NCBI RefSeq assembly: GCF_000706765.1
Contig: NZ_CP006018.1
Coordinates: 1,612,001-1,676,000 of the forward strand
Length of the DNA: 64,000 bases
Direction of reading: 5' to 3'
DNA from: Bifidobacterium [indicum] DSM 20214 = LMG 11587
Lineage (GTDB): Bacteria; Actinomycetota; Actinomycetes; Actinomycetales; Bifidobacteriaceae
The stretch's first letter is position 1. Each line of letters begins with the position of its first letter. The position numbers were made by a program, and so were the translations under genes. A model generated the notes under the pieces. The model ran no database searches and was not told where the DNA came from. It saw only the letters and a program-made list of their open reading frames with translations. Shown here in pieces: positions 1 to 8,842 of the stretch.

Positions 1-163
1 TGTTCCCGGAATCCCCGTAGATGTTCATGTCGCGATGGTACAGGGAGAGGACATGCAGGGGTGGATGGTCCATGTTCGACGTCCCCTTTCCGTTTCCGGC
101 AGATTCGCTCGACCGGGACTCATCCGCGCCCATCTGGGCCACCTCGGTGTCTTCCATGCTCAT
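1..163 (-). CDS. gatD: GatD, lipid II isoglutaminyl synthase glutaminase subunit (partial, N-terminus)
   Basis: Only the N-terminus is in the window; the gene runs off the left edge. Its ATG overlaps the murT stop codon (ATGA), and a GGAG-type ribosome site lies inside the end of murT. The visible protein has a hydrophilic lead of about 30 residues, then HVLSLYHRDMNIYGDSGN, which resembles the start of CobB/CobQ-like class I glutamine amidotransferases of the GatD family. In that family GatD releases ammonia from glutamine for MurT, which amidates the D-Glu of the lipid II stem peptide. A second Met at 112 gives a start closer to the usual family N-terminus. The identity rests mainly on linkage to murT, because the catalytic Cys lies outside the window. 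Confidence 0.75.
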   Translation of the reverse strand, partial: MSMEDTEVAQMGADESRSSESAGNGKGTSNMDHPPLHVLSLYHRDMNIYGDSGN

Positions 164-1548
164 ACCCCCACTCCGGCATCGCTGACCTCGGTCACACGGC
201 CAAGCTCGGCCCGCAGACGCAGCATGGAGGTGTAGGTGCAGTAGATTCGCTTGGGCCGGCCGGAATGAGCATCCAGGAAGGCGGCCAGGGCCTTCTCCAG
301 ATCGGTATCGACCGCATCAACAGGTACCTGCTCATAGGCCAGGCGGAGGGCCATGTCATAGGCCCGGGTCCCGGAGACCATAGCAACACCGGACTTCCTG
401 AGTGAGGCGAAATCCACATCCCAGAGCCAGCTCATATCGCGCCCGTCGGCATAGTCGTCGCGGATGGCAATCATCGTATCCCGTCCATCAGGGTCGAAGG
501 AGGAAAGTGCCAGTCGGAATCCCATGGGGTTCTTGACCAGGACCAGTTCCACCGGCGCCCCCTTATAGGTGATGACCTCACCACGCCCGAAGGCCGGGGT
601 CACCTGGGCAAGGGCCTCCATCAACCGGGCATCGTCCGGCTCATTATCCGCCAGGACGGAGCGGACAAGGGCAAGGGCCGCCGCGGCATTGTAGAGGTTG
701 TATACACCCTCCAGGCGCACATCCGTCTCCAGCCGCCTGCCGTCCACCCGGAAGACGGCCCTATGGTCCATGACCTTTTCCAGGACCACATCCGCAGGAA
801 GGGAGTGACCGGGCCTCGGGGAAGGCACATCCGCGTCCTCCCCGGATGCCCTGGTCTCGGTCTGGGCATGCATGTCGTCATCAGTCGGGAAATAGGTCAG
901 CAGGTCATCGGTCAGACCGAAATAGGCCACCCGGGTCCGGGCAGGGGTCTGCGCTGCCAGGGCGGAGATGCGCGGATCCTCCCGATTCAGGACCACGGTG
1001 CCGGTGGTGGATTCGGCCACCTGGGCCAGGAGACCTGCAGTGGTATCGATTTCACCGAACCTGTCCAACTGGTCGCGCATGACGTTGAGGAGGAGGGCAT
1101 GGCGGGGCTTGACCTGCCTGACGAAGTGGACCGCGTAGGCCTCGTCCAGTTCCAGAACGGCTATGTCCGCATCCAACTTCCCACCCGGGCCGAGGGTGGA
1201 GACCAGGGATGAGACCACACCCCGGGTGAAGTTGGAGCCGGTCGGGTTGGTGAAGACCTTCAGACCGAGAGATTCAAGCATGGAGGCGACCATGCGGGTG
1301 GTGGTGGTCTTCCCATTGGTTCCCGAGACCAGGACCACGCCGCGGGGCAGACGGGAAAGGGTCCGGGCCAGGAAGGTGGGGTCGATCCGTTCGACCACCT
1401 TGCCCGGAAGGGCGGAGCCTCCGTGACGGGTAAGGCGGGAAAGGACGCGGACCGCCTTGCCTGCGGGCAGCGCCAGGAAGGAGTACCAGTGCCGGGAGGG
1501 GGTCATGCCCATTTGGCTCCCCTCGCCCGTCGCGACCTGCCGAATCAT
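160..1548 (-). CDS. murT: MurT, lipid II isoglutaminyl synthase ligase subunit
   Basis: A 462-residue Mur-ligase-like protein. The ATP loop SGTNGKTTTT is at residues 75-84, followed by a Mur central domain (LELDEAY, NVMRDQLDRFGE, LNREDP) and a C-terminal DUF1727-type domain (KNPMGFRLAL, IRDDYADGRDMSWLWDVDF). With GatD it would amidate D-Glu of lipid II at the inner face of the membrane. The start lies 2 bases after the dnaB stop, and a GGGAGGGG ribosome site sits in the end of dnaB. Odd point: after YFGL, where described MurT proteins carry a four-cysteine zinc ribbon, this one has an acidic Ser/Pro-rich stretch with no cysteine; the only Cys of the protein is near the C-terminus. Confidence 0.9.
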   Translation of the reverse strand: MIRQVATGEGSQMGMTPSRHWYSFLALPAGKAVRVLSRLTRHGGSALPGKVVERIDPTFLARTLSRLPRGVVLVSGTNGKTTTTRMVASMLESLGLKVFTNPTGSNFTRGVVSSLVSTLGPGGKLDADIAVLELDEAYAVHFVRQVKPRHALLLNVMRDQLDRFGEIDTTAGLLAQVAESTTGTVVLNREDPRISALAAQTPARTRVAYFGLTDDLLTYFPTDDDMHAQTETRASGEDADVPSPRPGHSLPADVVLEKVMDHRAVFRVDGRRLETDVRLEGVYNLYNAAAALALVRSVLADNEPDDARLMEALAQVTPAFGRGEVITYKGAPVELVLVKNPMGFRLALSSFDPDGRDTMIAIRDDYADGRDMSWLWDVDFASLRKSGVAMVSGTRAYDMALRLAYEQVPVDAVDTDLEKALAAFLDAHSGRPKRIYCTYTSMLRLRAELGRVTEVSDAGVGV

Positions 1549-1550
1549 GA

Positions 1551-2966
1551 TCAGACCCCTCCCTGCTGGTAATCCTGGGGCATGTCCTTGAACTTGGACT
1601 TTTCGCCCAGGAAGGCCAGCTGGAAGGTGTCGGTCGGGCCGTTACGGTGCTTGGCCAGGATGATATCGGCCTCGCCCGGGCGGTCCTCCTTGTCGTAGAA
1701 GTCTGGCCTGTGAACCAGGAAGACCGCATCGGCATCCTGCTCGATGGAGCCGGACTCACGCAGGTCGGACAGCATGGGCTTCTTATCGTTACGCATCTCG
1801 GGGCCTCGGTTGAGCTGGCTCAGGGCCACCACCGGAACCTCCAGCTCCTTAGCCAGAAGCTTCAGGGCGCGCGAGAAGTCGGAAACCTCCTGCTGGCGGG
1901 ACTCCACCCGCTTGCCCGAGGTCATCAGCTGGAGGTAGTCGATGACAACCAGCTTCAGGTCATTGGTCTGCTTGAGCCTGCGGCACTTGGCCCTGATCTC
2001 CATCAGGCTCATGTTGGGGGAATCATCCAGGAAGAGCGGGGCCTCCTGCAACTTGCTCCAGAAGGTGTTGAGGGTGTTCCAACGCTCAGGGGTGATGTCG
2101 TCGGCCCTGCGCAGGGCGACCAGGGGAATATCGGTTTCGGCCGAGATGATGCGCTGGGCCAACTCGGTCTTGCTCATCTCCAAGGAGAAGACGACAGTGG
2201 TCAGGTTGTTGTGAAGGGCGGCGGCACGGGCGAAGTCGATACCCAGGGTGGACTTACCCATGGCCGGGCGGCCTGCCACGACGACCATCTGCCCGGGCTG
2301 AAGGCCCTGGGTCACATCGTCGATGCTCTTGAATCCGGTGGGCACACCACGCTCGGCATATCCGTTCTGCAGCTTGTCCAGCTGCTCCAGGGTGTCGTGG
2401 ACCACCGGCCCGATGGCCTCGTAATCCTGACGGACCTTGCCCGAACTCATCTCGTAGACTTCGGCCTGTGCCATGTTGACGATGTCTTCAGCCTGGGACC
2501 CTTCAGCCGAGTACCCCAGCTGGGCAATCTTGGTACCGGCGGCGATGACGTTGCGAAGGATGGCCCTCTGGTGGACGATTTCGGCGTAGTAGGTAGCGTT
2601 CGCCGCCGTGGGGACCGAGGCCACCAGGGAGTGGAGGTAGTCGGTGCCGCCTATCTTGTCCAGGTCACCGGATTTGAGGAGTTCGTTGGCCACCAGAACA
2701 GCATCCACGGGCTGCGAGGCCGAGAAGAGGGTGATGATGGCCTCATAAATGGTCTGATGCTTGGGCTGGTAGAAGTCGGCCACGTCAATCATCTGACTGA
2801 CCTCTCCGATGGCGTCCTTGCTCATCAGCATCCCGCCAAGGACGGCCATCTCGGCATCGTCGTCATGCGGGGGGACCCGATCGAAGATCACGTCACGCGA
2901 GCCGCCATCCTCTCGCGGCGGACGCTGCTCGGGGTGAGTGTAGTCGGTGGAGTTTTCAGAAACCAT
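1551..2966 (-). CDS. dnaB: Replicative DNA helicase DnaB
   Basis: A 471-residue replicative helicase. The N-terminal primase-binding domain starts at PPHDDDAEMAVLGGML. The RecA-like domain has Walker A GRPAMGKST, EMSKTEL, Walker B VVIDYLQLM, the SQLNRGPEMR loop and LRESGSIEQDAD near the arginine finger; no intein is present. The open frame extends upstream to 3164, but I chose MVSENSTDY at 2966 because the upstream 66 residues are unlike DnaB and cover the promoter region. It unwinds DNA at the replication fork as a hexamer. It is transcribed into murT-gatD, an unusual mixture of replication and wall genes with almost no spacing. Confidence 0.95.
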   Translation of the reverse strand: MVSENSTDYTHPEQRPPREDGGSRDVIFDRVPPHDDDAEMAVLGGMLMSKDAIGEVSQMIDVADFYQPKHQTIYEAIITLFSASQPVDAVLVANELLKSGDLDKIGGTDYLHSLVASVPTAANATYYAEIVHQRAILRNVIAAGTKIAQLGYSAEGSQAEDIVNMAQAEVYEMSSGKVRQDYEAIGPVVHDTLEQLDKLQNGYAERGVPTGFKSIDDVTQGLQPGQMVVVAGRPAMGKSTLGIDFARAAALHNNLTTVVFSLEMSKTELAQRIISAETDIPLVALRRADDITPERWNTLNTFWSKLQEAPLFLDDSPNMSLMEIRAKCRRLKQTNDLKLVVIDYLQLMTSGKRVESRQQEVSDFSRALKLLAKELEVPVVALSQLNRGPEMRNDKKPMLSDLRESGSIEQDADAVFLVHRPDFYDKEDRPGEADIILAKHRNGPTDTFQLAFLGEKSKFKDMPQDYQQGGV

Positions 2967-3188
2967 AGGTTCGATTCTACGGACGGCACCTACCGCTTGC
3001 GAGGGTTCGGCAGGTTTTAGCCCAAGGCTTTTACGGACCAGGTACAAAGGCAGGAAACCCCTGGGGCCGGTTCGGACCGCAAATACACCAGGAATCTTCG
3101 GCACCATTACTCCACATCCACAGGCATGTCGAGAGGGATGACCGTGTGAAGTGAGCTGGGCCACACCCCATTGTGCATAAAATAAAAG

Positions 3189-3263
3189 TTATCCACATTT
3201 TAGGCGTGTCATAGAGGATATGTATCTGACTTATCCACCTCATGGGTATAACTGTGTGGAAAA
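3189..3263. promoter_or_regulatory. Cluster of three DnaA-box-like nonamers upstream of dnaB
   Basis: TTATCCACA lies at 3189-3197, TTATCCACC at 3231-3239 and the inverted TGTGGAAAA at 3255-3263, in the AT-rich gap between dnaB and the MATE gene. The first is an exact match to the bacterial DnaA box and the others differ at one position. This could be DnaA control of dnaB or an accessory DnaA-binding site. dnaA and dnaN are not in the window, so nothing shows that it is oriC. Confidence 0.5.
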
Positions 3264-3383
3264 CCTGGGGATAGAGTTCTCTCCGGCGGCTGGCAGTTGC
3301 GCCTGCTCTTCATCAGTGGTAGTGCCTCTTGCGTCAGCCACGATGAGGCCCCAACGGGAAGAGGACCGAAGCCCGGTTGTAGC

Positions 3384-4775
3384 ATGGCATCCGTGACTTC
3401 ATCAGATCAGGACCAGGCGCGGAACAAGCCCGACCGAAAACGCCAAGCCCGTTCCACCTATGCCGCTATAGCCTCTCTGGCCATCCCCACTTTCGGGCAG
3501 TTAATCGCCGAACCCCTCTTCGTCATGATCGATACGGGCATCGTCGGTCACGTCAGCGACTCGGCCCTTGCGGGGCTTTCCATCGGATCGACCGTGGTCC
3601 TGACCACCGTCGGCCTCTGCGTCTTCCTGGCCTACGGGACCACCTCCCAGGTTGCTCGTCTGATGGGCGCGGGCCGCCGCAGGGAGGGGATGGAAACCGG
3701 AATCGACGGTATGTGGCTGGCCTTCATCATCGGGGTGGTGGTCTGTGCCATCCTGATGATCTTCAGCCGCCCGCTCTGCTCGGTCATGGGAGCTTCGGGG
3801 CAGGTCCTGGACGCCGCCCAGCAGTATCTGAATGCGCTGATATTCGGCCTGCCCGCCATGCTCCTGGTCTATGCAGCCAACGGCATCTTCCGCGGCCTGC
3901 AAAAGGTCAACATCACCCTGGTCGCCGCCATATCAGGGGCGATACTGAACACAATCCTGGAGGTGCTCTTCGTTTTCGGGCTGCACATGGGCATCCTCGG
4001 GTCCGGCCTGGCCACCCTGATCGCCGAGTGGTACATGGGTCTCTTCCTTACCATCCCGGCCCTGATCTGGGCCAGGCGAGAGGGGGCCAGCCTGCGGCCC
4101 CGGATGAGCGGGATAGCCAGCAGCATGGGCGACGGCTTCCCCCTCTTCCTGCGCACCCTGGCCCTGCGGGTCTGCCTGGTCATGACCGTGGTCGCGGCCG
4201 CCCACCTGGGCGAACGGGTCCTGGCAGCCTATCAGGGGGTCAACTCGGCGTGGAACTTCGGCCTGAACATGCTGGATGCCGTTGGCATCGCAGGGCAGTC
4301 CCTGGTGGCAACCGAACTGGGGGCCCATCACAAGGCACGGGCTCGGATGATGACGGACCTCTCGGCAAAGGCCGGCATGATCATGGGTGTTCTGGTGGGC
4401 CTGGTCATGATTGCCCTGGGACTCTTCGCCACCCCGCTCTTCAGTCCCACCCCCGCCATCCGCTCCCTGATAACCGTCGGCATGATCGTTCAGGGGGTCT
4501 TCATGCCCATAGCAGGCTGGATGTGGGCCCTGGACGGAATCCTGATCGGAGCCGAGGACTACCGGTATCTGGCCGCCACCTGCTCACTGACGGCCCTGGT
4601 CTATGTGGCTTGCCTGCTGGGGCTGACCAACCTGGCGCAGGGCTGGGAGGACACCTGGCGGATCGCCATGCTGTGGGGGGCGATCAACATCCTCTTCATC
4701 GGCATCCGTGCCATCTTCAACGGCCTGCGTGCACGGACGGACACATGGATGGACCGGGCCTTGGTGGCCGACTGA
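3384..4775 (+). CDS. MATE family efflux transporter (DinF-like)
   Basis: A 463-residue polytopic membrane protein with about 12 hydrophobic segments in two halves. The MATE/DinF opening is IPTFGQLIAEPLFVMIDTGIVGHVSDSALAG split by its first helix, then GLQKVNITL and, in the second half, AYQGVNSAWNFGLNMLDAVGIAGQSL. MATE proteins export cationic drugs and metabolites against Na+ or H+; the substrate here is unknown. I chose the ATG at 3384 because the upstream 29 codons are not conserved-looking and cover the promoter region shared with dnaB. It is divergent from dnaB and has no operon partner. Confidence 0.85.
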   Translation: MASVTSSDQDQARNKPDRKRQARSTYAAIASLAIPTFGQLIAEPLFVMIDTGIVGHVSDSALAGLSIGSTVVLTTVGLCVFLAYGTTSQVARLMGAGRRREGMETGIDGMWLAFIIGVVVCAILMIFSRPLCSVMGASGQVLDAAQQYLNALIFGLPAMLLVYAANGIFRGLQKVNITLVAAISGAILNTILEVLFVFGLHMGILGSGLATLIAEWYMGLFLTIPALIWARREGASLRPRMSGIASSMGDGFPLFLRTLALRVCLVMTVVAAAHLGERVLAAYQGVNSAWNFGLNMLDAVGIAGQSLVATELGAHHKARARMMTDLSAKAGMIMGVLVGLVMIALGLFATPLFSPTPAIRSLITVGMIVQGVFMPIAGWMWALDGILIGAEDYRYLAATCSLTALVYVACLLGLTNLAQGWEDTWRIAMLWGAINILFIGIRAIFNGLRARTDTWMDRALVAD

Positions 4776-4893
4776 CCCCATCTCTTCCGGCGTATCCCCT
4801 CCCTGCCGCAACAACCGGACTCCGCCTGGACGCAGTGCGCCCTTGCACGCCCCACTCAACGCTCCGATTGCAGAGACAGCCAAAATACGAAAA

Positions 4894-4929
4894 CCGCCGA
4901 CCGAGCCCCTACCGGGACCTGGTCGGCGG
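4894..4929 (-). terminator. Intrinsic terminator of amtB-glnK
   Basis: CCGCCGACC at 4894-4902 pairs with GGTCGGCGG at 4921-4929. Read on the minus strand the hairpin is followed by TTTTCGTATTTTG. It ends the glnK transcript and lies tail-to-tail with the MATE gene. Confidence 0.85.
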
Positions 4930-4952
4930 TCATCCATCAGCCAGCGCCACCC

Positions 4953-5291
4953 TCAGATGGCGGCGGCACCTGTTTCACCCGTCCTGACACGGGTGACTGA
5001 ATCCAGGGACTGGACCCAGACCTTCCCGTCACCAATCGTGTCGGTGCCTGCGGTCTGGACGATGACATCGACCAGGGACTGCGCCTTGGCGTCATCGGAC
5101 AGCACTTCCACACGAATCTTGGGAATCAGGTCAACCGTGTAGGTGGCGCCGCGGTAGACCTCCTTGTGCCCACCCTGACGACCGTAGCCGTTTGCGGAGG
5201 AGACGGTCATGCCATGAACACCCGCCTGGGAGAGTGCCTCTTTGACCTCTTCCAACTTCTGAGGCTGGAGAATTGCCGTTATCAGCTTCAT
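4953..5291 (-). CDS. glnK: Nitrogen regulatory protein PII (GlnK)
   Basis: A 112-residue PII protein of full length. The T-loop keeps Tyr51 (YRGATYTVD), which is uridylylated in proteobacteria and adenylylated in actinobacteria. The B- and C-loop signatures are also present (TAGTDTIGDGKVWV and RVRTGE). PII proteins sense 2-oxoglutarate and ATP/ADP, and GlnK gates the AmtB ammonium channel. The gene lies 21 bases downstream of amtB, the standard pairing, and ends at a strong terminator. Expression is probably under the GlnR-like box upstream of amtB. Confidence 0.95.
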   Translation of the reverse strand: MKLITAILQPQKLEEVKEALSQAGVHGMTVSSANGYGRQGGHKEVYRGATYTVDLIPKIRVEVLSDDAKAQSLVDVIVQTAGTDTIGDGKVWVQSLDSVTRVRTGETGAAAI

Positions 5292-5312
5292 GTCTCTACA
5301 CTCCTTTGATGA

Positions 5313-6578
5313 TTAATTGGCGGACAGGGCGAATTCGTAAGCGCTCTCACCCTGGTCGCTCTGGTCGACACCGACAACCTCTTCCTTGTCGCTGACGCGC
5401 CAGCCGACGGTCTTCTCAAGGGCGAAGGCGATGACCCCGGTCACGACTGCGGCGTAAATCACGGCAATCAGCGCCACCAGGAACTGTACCAGCAGCTGCT
5501 TGTAGTCGCCACCGGCCAGGAGACCGGTTCCCGCGCCGAAGAGTCCGACCATGAGGGTGCCGAGCACACCACCCACTCCGTGGATACCGACCACATCGAG
5601 GGAGTCGTCATAGTTGAACCGGAACTTGAGACCGCAGGCGAAGCAGCAGACCACACCGGCCACCAGGCCCATGACGATGGCCCAGAGGGGGGAAACCACA
5701 TCGGCTGCCGGAGTGATGGCAACCAGGCCGGCAATCATGCCCGAGGCCGCGCCCATGGCGGTGTAGTGCCCGGAACGGATCTTCTCGGTGAAGAGCCATC
5801 CCAGGGTGGCCGCAGAGGCGGCGATGGTGGTGGAGACCCAGGAGTACCCGGCGGTGCCGTTGGCCGCGAAAGCGGATCCGGCGTTGAATCCGAACCAGCC
5901 GAACCAAAGCAGGAAGGCCCCCAGCATGACCATGGGCACGTTGTGGGGACGCATGGGCTCCTTCTTGAAGCCAATCCTCCGCCCGATGATCATGACGATG
6001 ACCAGGGCCGCCACTGCCGCATTGATGTGAATGACCGTACCGCCGGCGAAGTCGTGCGCCGGGGCACCGATGGCATTGGAGATGGCGCCGTCAGCCGAGA
6101 GGAGACCGTTGTTCCAGACCATGTGAGCCATGGGGGCATAGTCCAAGGTGATCCAGAGGGCCACGAAAATCATCCAGGTGCTGACCTTGATGCGCTCTGC
6201 CAGGGCGCCGGAAATCAGGGCCACGCAGATCATGGCGAAGGCGACCTGGAAGGCGATATCGATGGTGTGGGGGTAGGGGGCGTCTTTCAGATCGACCGAG
6301 GTGAAAATCCCATCCTTGGCCGTGACCGTGTCCTTGAGGAGGAAGCCGGTGACCGGGTCACCGAAGATTCCACCCACATCCTTGCCCGCGTATGCAATCG
6401 ACCAGCCCCAGAGAGTCCAGATGATGCCCGTGACGGCAATGGCCACCGTTGACATCATCAGCATGTTCAGCACGGCCTTGGCCCGGACCATACCTCCATA
6501 GAAGAAGGCCACTGCGGGGGTCATCAAGAAGACCATGGCCGCGGCCATCAACATCCATGCAGCATTTCCCGAATCCAT
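5313..6578 (-). CDS. amtB: Ammonium transporter AmtB
   Basis: A 421-residue ammonium channel with about 11 membrane helices. It starts MDSGNAAWMLMAAAMVF and carries the Amt signature region DFAGGTVIHINAAVAALV, which includes the first pore histidine, and HGVGGVLGT, which includes the second. The start at 6578 has AGAGAGG eight bases upstream; the longer open frame to 6650 adds a charged, unrelated lead. It carries ammonium across the membrane and is closed by unmodified GlnK, encoded next. A GlnR-type operator lies about 110 bases upstream. Confidence 0.95.
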   Translation of the reverse strand: MDSGNAAWMLMAAAMVFLMTPAVAFFYGGMVRAKAVLNMLMMSTVAIAVTGIIWTLWGWSIAYAGKDVGGIFGDPVTGFLLKDTVTAKDGIFTSVDLKDAPYPHTIDIAFQVAFAMICVALISGALAERIKVSTWMIFVALWITLDYAPMAHMVWNNGLLSADGAISNAIGAPAHDFAGGTVIHINAAVAALVIVMIIGRRIGFKKEPMRPHNVPMVMLGAFLLWFGWFGFNAGSAFAANGTAGYSWVSTTIAASAATLGWLFTEKIRSGHYTAMGAASGMIAGLVAITPAADVVSPLWAIVMGLVAGVVCCFACGLKFRFNYDDSLDVVGIHGVGGVLGTLMVGLFGAGTGLLAGGDYKQLLVQFLVALIAVIYAAVVTGVIAFALEKTVGWRVSDKEEVVGVDQSDQGESAYEFALSAN

Positions 6579-6687
6579 GCTCACACCTCTCTTTCCACGC
6601 CCGGAGCCGTCAAGTCCCGCGTCGCGGCGGGCGGACCCGGACGACGCCAATCGTCGTTCATCTTCAAGGTCATAGAACAGCCAAAGG

Positions 6688-6725
6688 GTTTCATCCAGGT
6701 CAACCGTTCGTTTCCCATCAGTAAC
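6688..6725 (-). promoter_or_regulatory. GlnR-type operator upstream of amtB
   Basis: On the minus strand the sequence reads GTTAC-N6-GAAAC-N6-TTGAC-N6-GAAAC, four half-sites in exact 11-base phase. This is the a1-b1-a2-b2 pattern known for the actinobacterial nitrogen regulator GlnR, placed 110 bases before the amtB start. Binding by GlnR is inference. Confidence 0.65.
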
Positions 6726-6813
6726 CTGGACCGGGAAACCGTAACCGGAACGTAATCCCCGGTATTCCTGTCCAACCTTCGTTCAACCCGGCTCAGAGCC
6801 GACCGGCAGGGCT

Positions 6814-8007
6814 TCACTCCTCGCCCAGAATCCCATCCACGAAGGACTCGGGATTGAAGGGGGAAAGATCATCGGGCCCCTCGCCCAGACCAACCAGCTT
6901 GACCGGCACGCCCAGCTCCCGCTGAACGGAGATTACGATACCACCCTTGGCCGAACCGTCGAGCTTGGTCAGGACAATGCCCGTTACACCGATGGCCTCC
7001 GCAAAGACCCTGGCCTGGATCATCCCGTTCTGCCCGGTGGTCGCATCCAGGACCAGGAGGACCTCCTCCACGGGGAGGTTCTTCTCGATCACGCGGCGGA
7101 TCTTGCCCAGCTCATCCATCAGGTTGGCCTTGTTCTGAAGCCTGCCGGCGGTGTCCACAATCAGGACGTCGGCACCCATCTCCTTGGCCCTGGATGAAGC
7201 CTCGAAGGCAACCGAGGCCGGGTCGGCACCCTCCTTGTCGCTGCGGACGACCGGAACACCCACCTTGCTGCCCCATGTTTCCAGCTGGTCGGCGGCTGCG
7301 GCGCGGAAGGTGTCGGCGGCCCCCATGACCACCGTCTTGCCATCGGCAACGAAGAGGCGTGCCAGTTTGCCGGCCGTCGTGGTCTTGCCGGTTCCATTGA
7401 CCCCGACCATGATGATGACCGAGGGTTTGCCGGTTTCGGGCTTATCGGCCTCCAGGGTTCGGTCCATGCCGGGATCTACCAGGTCGATCAACCGCTTCCT
7501 GAGACCAGCACGAACCGCCTTGGGATCCCTCTCACCACTGACCCGGGCATCCGAGCGCAGCTGATCGACCAGCTGCTCACTGGCCTCAGCCCCGACATCC
7601 GCCATGAGCAGGGTGTCTTCAACCTCCTCCCAGTCGGATTCACTCAGATGGTCCTTGGTGAGGATGGCAAAAAGTGCCTTCCCGAAGGGGTTGGGGCTCT
7701 TCGCCAGCTTGGCCTTGAGCCTGGTCATACGCGAGGCAGAAGACTCCGGTTCCAGAGACACCCCGCTCTTCGAGGGTTCCCCGTCCTGGCCCCTTGCGGC
7801 ATCTCCTGATGCCCGCGTGCCCCCGTCGGAACCCTTTTCGGTCCTGCCCGGGACCTCTTGCTGCTTCGCCGGATTCGAATCGGACCCTGCGGGCTGCGAG
7901 CCGTCCCCGTTCTTGTGCCGGGACTTGGACAGGAGACATACCCCTGCCACGACCAGGGCCAGAACGACGACAAGTGCTATGGCTATAAACAGGTAGGACG
8001 TAGTCAT
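6814..8007 (-). CDS. ftsY: Signal recognition particle receptor FtsY
   Basis: A 397-residue SRP receptor. It has an N-terminal membrane segment (YLFIAIALVVVLALVVAGVCLL), then a charged linker of about 90 residues, then the NG GTPase domain. G-motifs are GVNGTGKTTTAGKLA, DTFRAAAADQL, DTAGRL and TKLDGSAKGG. It docks SRP-bound ribosomes to the SecYEG translocon. The ATG at 8007 is preferred because it starts directly at the membrane anchor; the frame opens at 8055. Single-TM anchoring is common among actinobacterial FtsY proteins. Confidence 0.95.
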   Translation of the reverse strand: MTTSYLFIAIALVVVLALVVAGVCLLSKSRHKNGDGSQPAGSDSNPAKQQEVPGRTEKGSDGGTRASGDAARGQDGEPSKSGVSLEPESSASRMTRLKAKLAKSPNPFGKALFAILTKDHLSESDWEEVEDTLLMADVGAEASEQLVDQLRSDARVSGERDPKAVRAGLRKRLIDLVDPGMDRTLEADKPETGKPSVIIMVGVNGTGKTTTAGKLARLFVADGKTVVMGAADTFRAAAADQLETWGSKVGVPVVRSDKEGADPASVAFEASSRAKEMGADVLIVDTAGRLQNKANLMDELGKIRRVIEKNLPVEEVLLVLDATTGQNGMIQARVFAEAIGVTGIVLTKLDGSAKGGIVISVQRELGVPVKLVGLGEGPDDLSPFNPESFVDGILGEE

Positions 8008-8199
8008 ACCGACAAGATTAGGGTCGCGAACGGACACGGGGAAGGCAAGACGCATAGCCCGTCACACGTTCAGCGGAGAAGCCGGGCAACGGACCGGATA
8101 CCGGGTAACCACATCCGCAATTCTCTCGACGACGGGTGAAGGAGACCGCTCCCGTATCTTATGCCGCCAAGGGAGAGGGTGATTCCCTGAGACGACCTG

Positions 8200-8679
8200 T
8201 CAGGCAGTGGGGCTGACCGCCGGTATGGCATCCGACGTTACCGCCACCGGCTCACCGGCCTGTGCGGATTCTTCGACGATGAATCCTTCGAACCCATCGT
8301 CCGTATGCGGTTTCAGAGGCGTGACCAAGTTCCCCTCATTGGTCTGCCAGAGCTCGATCTCGTCCGTAAAGTCCGAGGACAAAAGCGCTCTCATTTCCAC
8401 CACCGAGGCGGAGTTGACATATACCGGGCACTTGATGGAACCTGGCCCACCCTCCTCGGAGTCCTCCGCGCTTCCGTCCGGGTTGGGAATAAAGGAGAGC
8501 CTGCCTCCACCGATGCGGGGCAACCTGTCCTCACGCCGCCGCCCGGCACCCCTGAACACACGCTCATTCAAAGACTGGGAGAAGGCGCGATTCGCTGATT
8601 CCCCGCGCGCCAGACGCAGGACGTAGACGATGAATGCCACCACTACCAGCACCCATATGAGCACAATCACCCAGACCAT
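8200..8679 (-). CDS. Small membrane-anchored hypothetical protein
   Basis: A 159-residue protein with one N-terminal membrane helix (VWVIVLIWVLVVVAFIVYVL), a basic stretch with RRRED, then an acidic soluble tail (SAEDSEEGGP, ELWQTNEGN, DDGFEGFIVEE). The likely topology is a cytoplasmic tail held at the membrane, judging from the basic residues after the helix. I recognise no family. It is a single gene on the same strand as ftsY, with about 190 bases between them. Confidence 0.6.
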   Translation of the reverse strand: MVWVIVLIWVLVVVAFIVYVLRLARGESANRAFSQSLNERVFRGAGRRREDRLPRIGGGRLSFIPNPDGSAEDSEEGGPGSIKCPVYVNSASVVEMRALLSSDFTDEIELWQTNEGNLVTPLKPHTDDGFEGFIVEESAQAGEPVAVTSDAIPAVSPTA

Positions 8680-8842
8680 GGTTTCATTCTCTCAGACGGA
8701 GATGCCGATGTGGTGGCAATGGTTGAATATGCCAACCTATTTCACAAGCTGACCCGTGATGCTCCACGCTGTGGACCATGCCCGCGGCGGCCGACCGGCA
8801 GACCATATACTGGGCATGAGCACACCTAGGCAAGGAGCCGCC

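Noticed and set aside
1647-3020. 457-residue plus-strand open frame
   Set aside because: It is the antisense of dnaB, composition-driven in high-GC DNA, with no family features or ribosome site.
5580-6452. 290-residue plus-strand open frame rich in Gly, Asp and His
   Set aside because: It is antisense to amtB, whose motifs are unambiguous.
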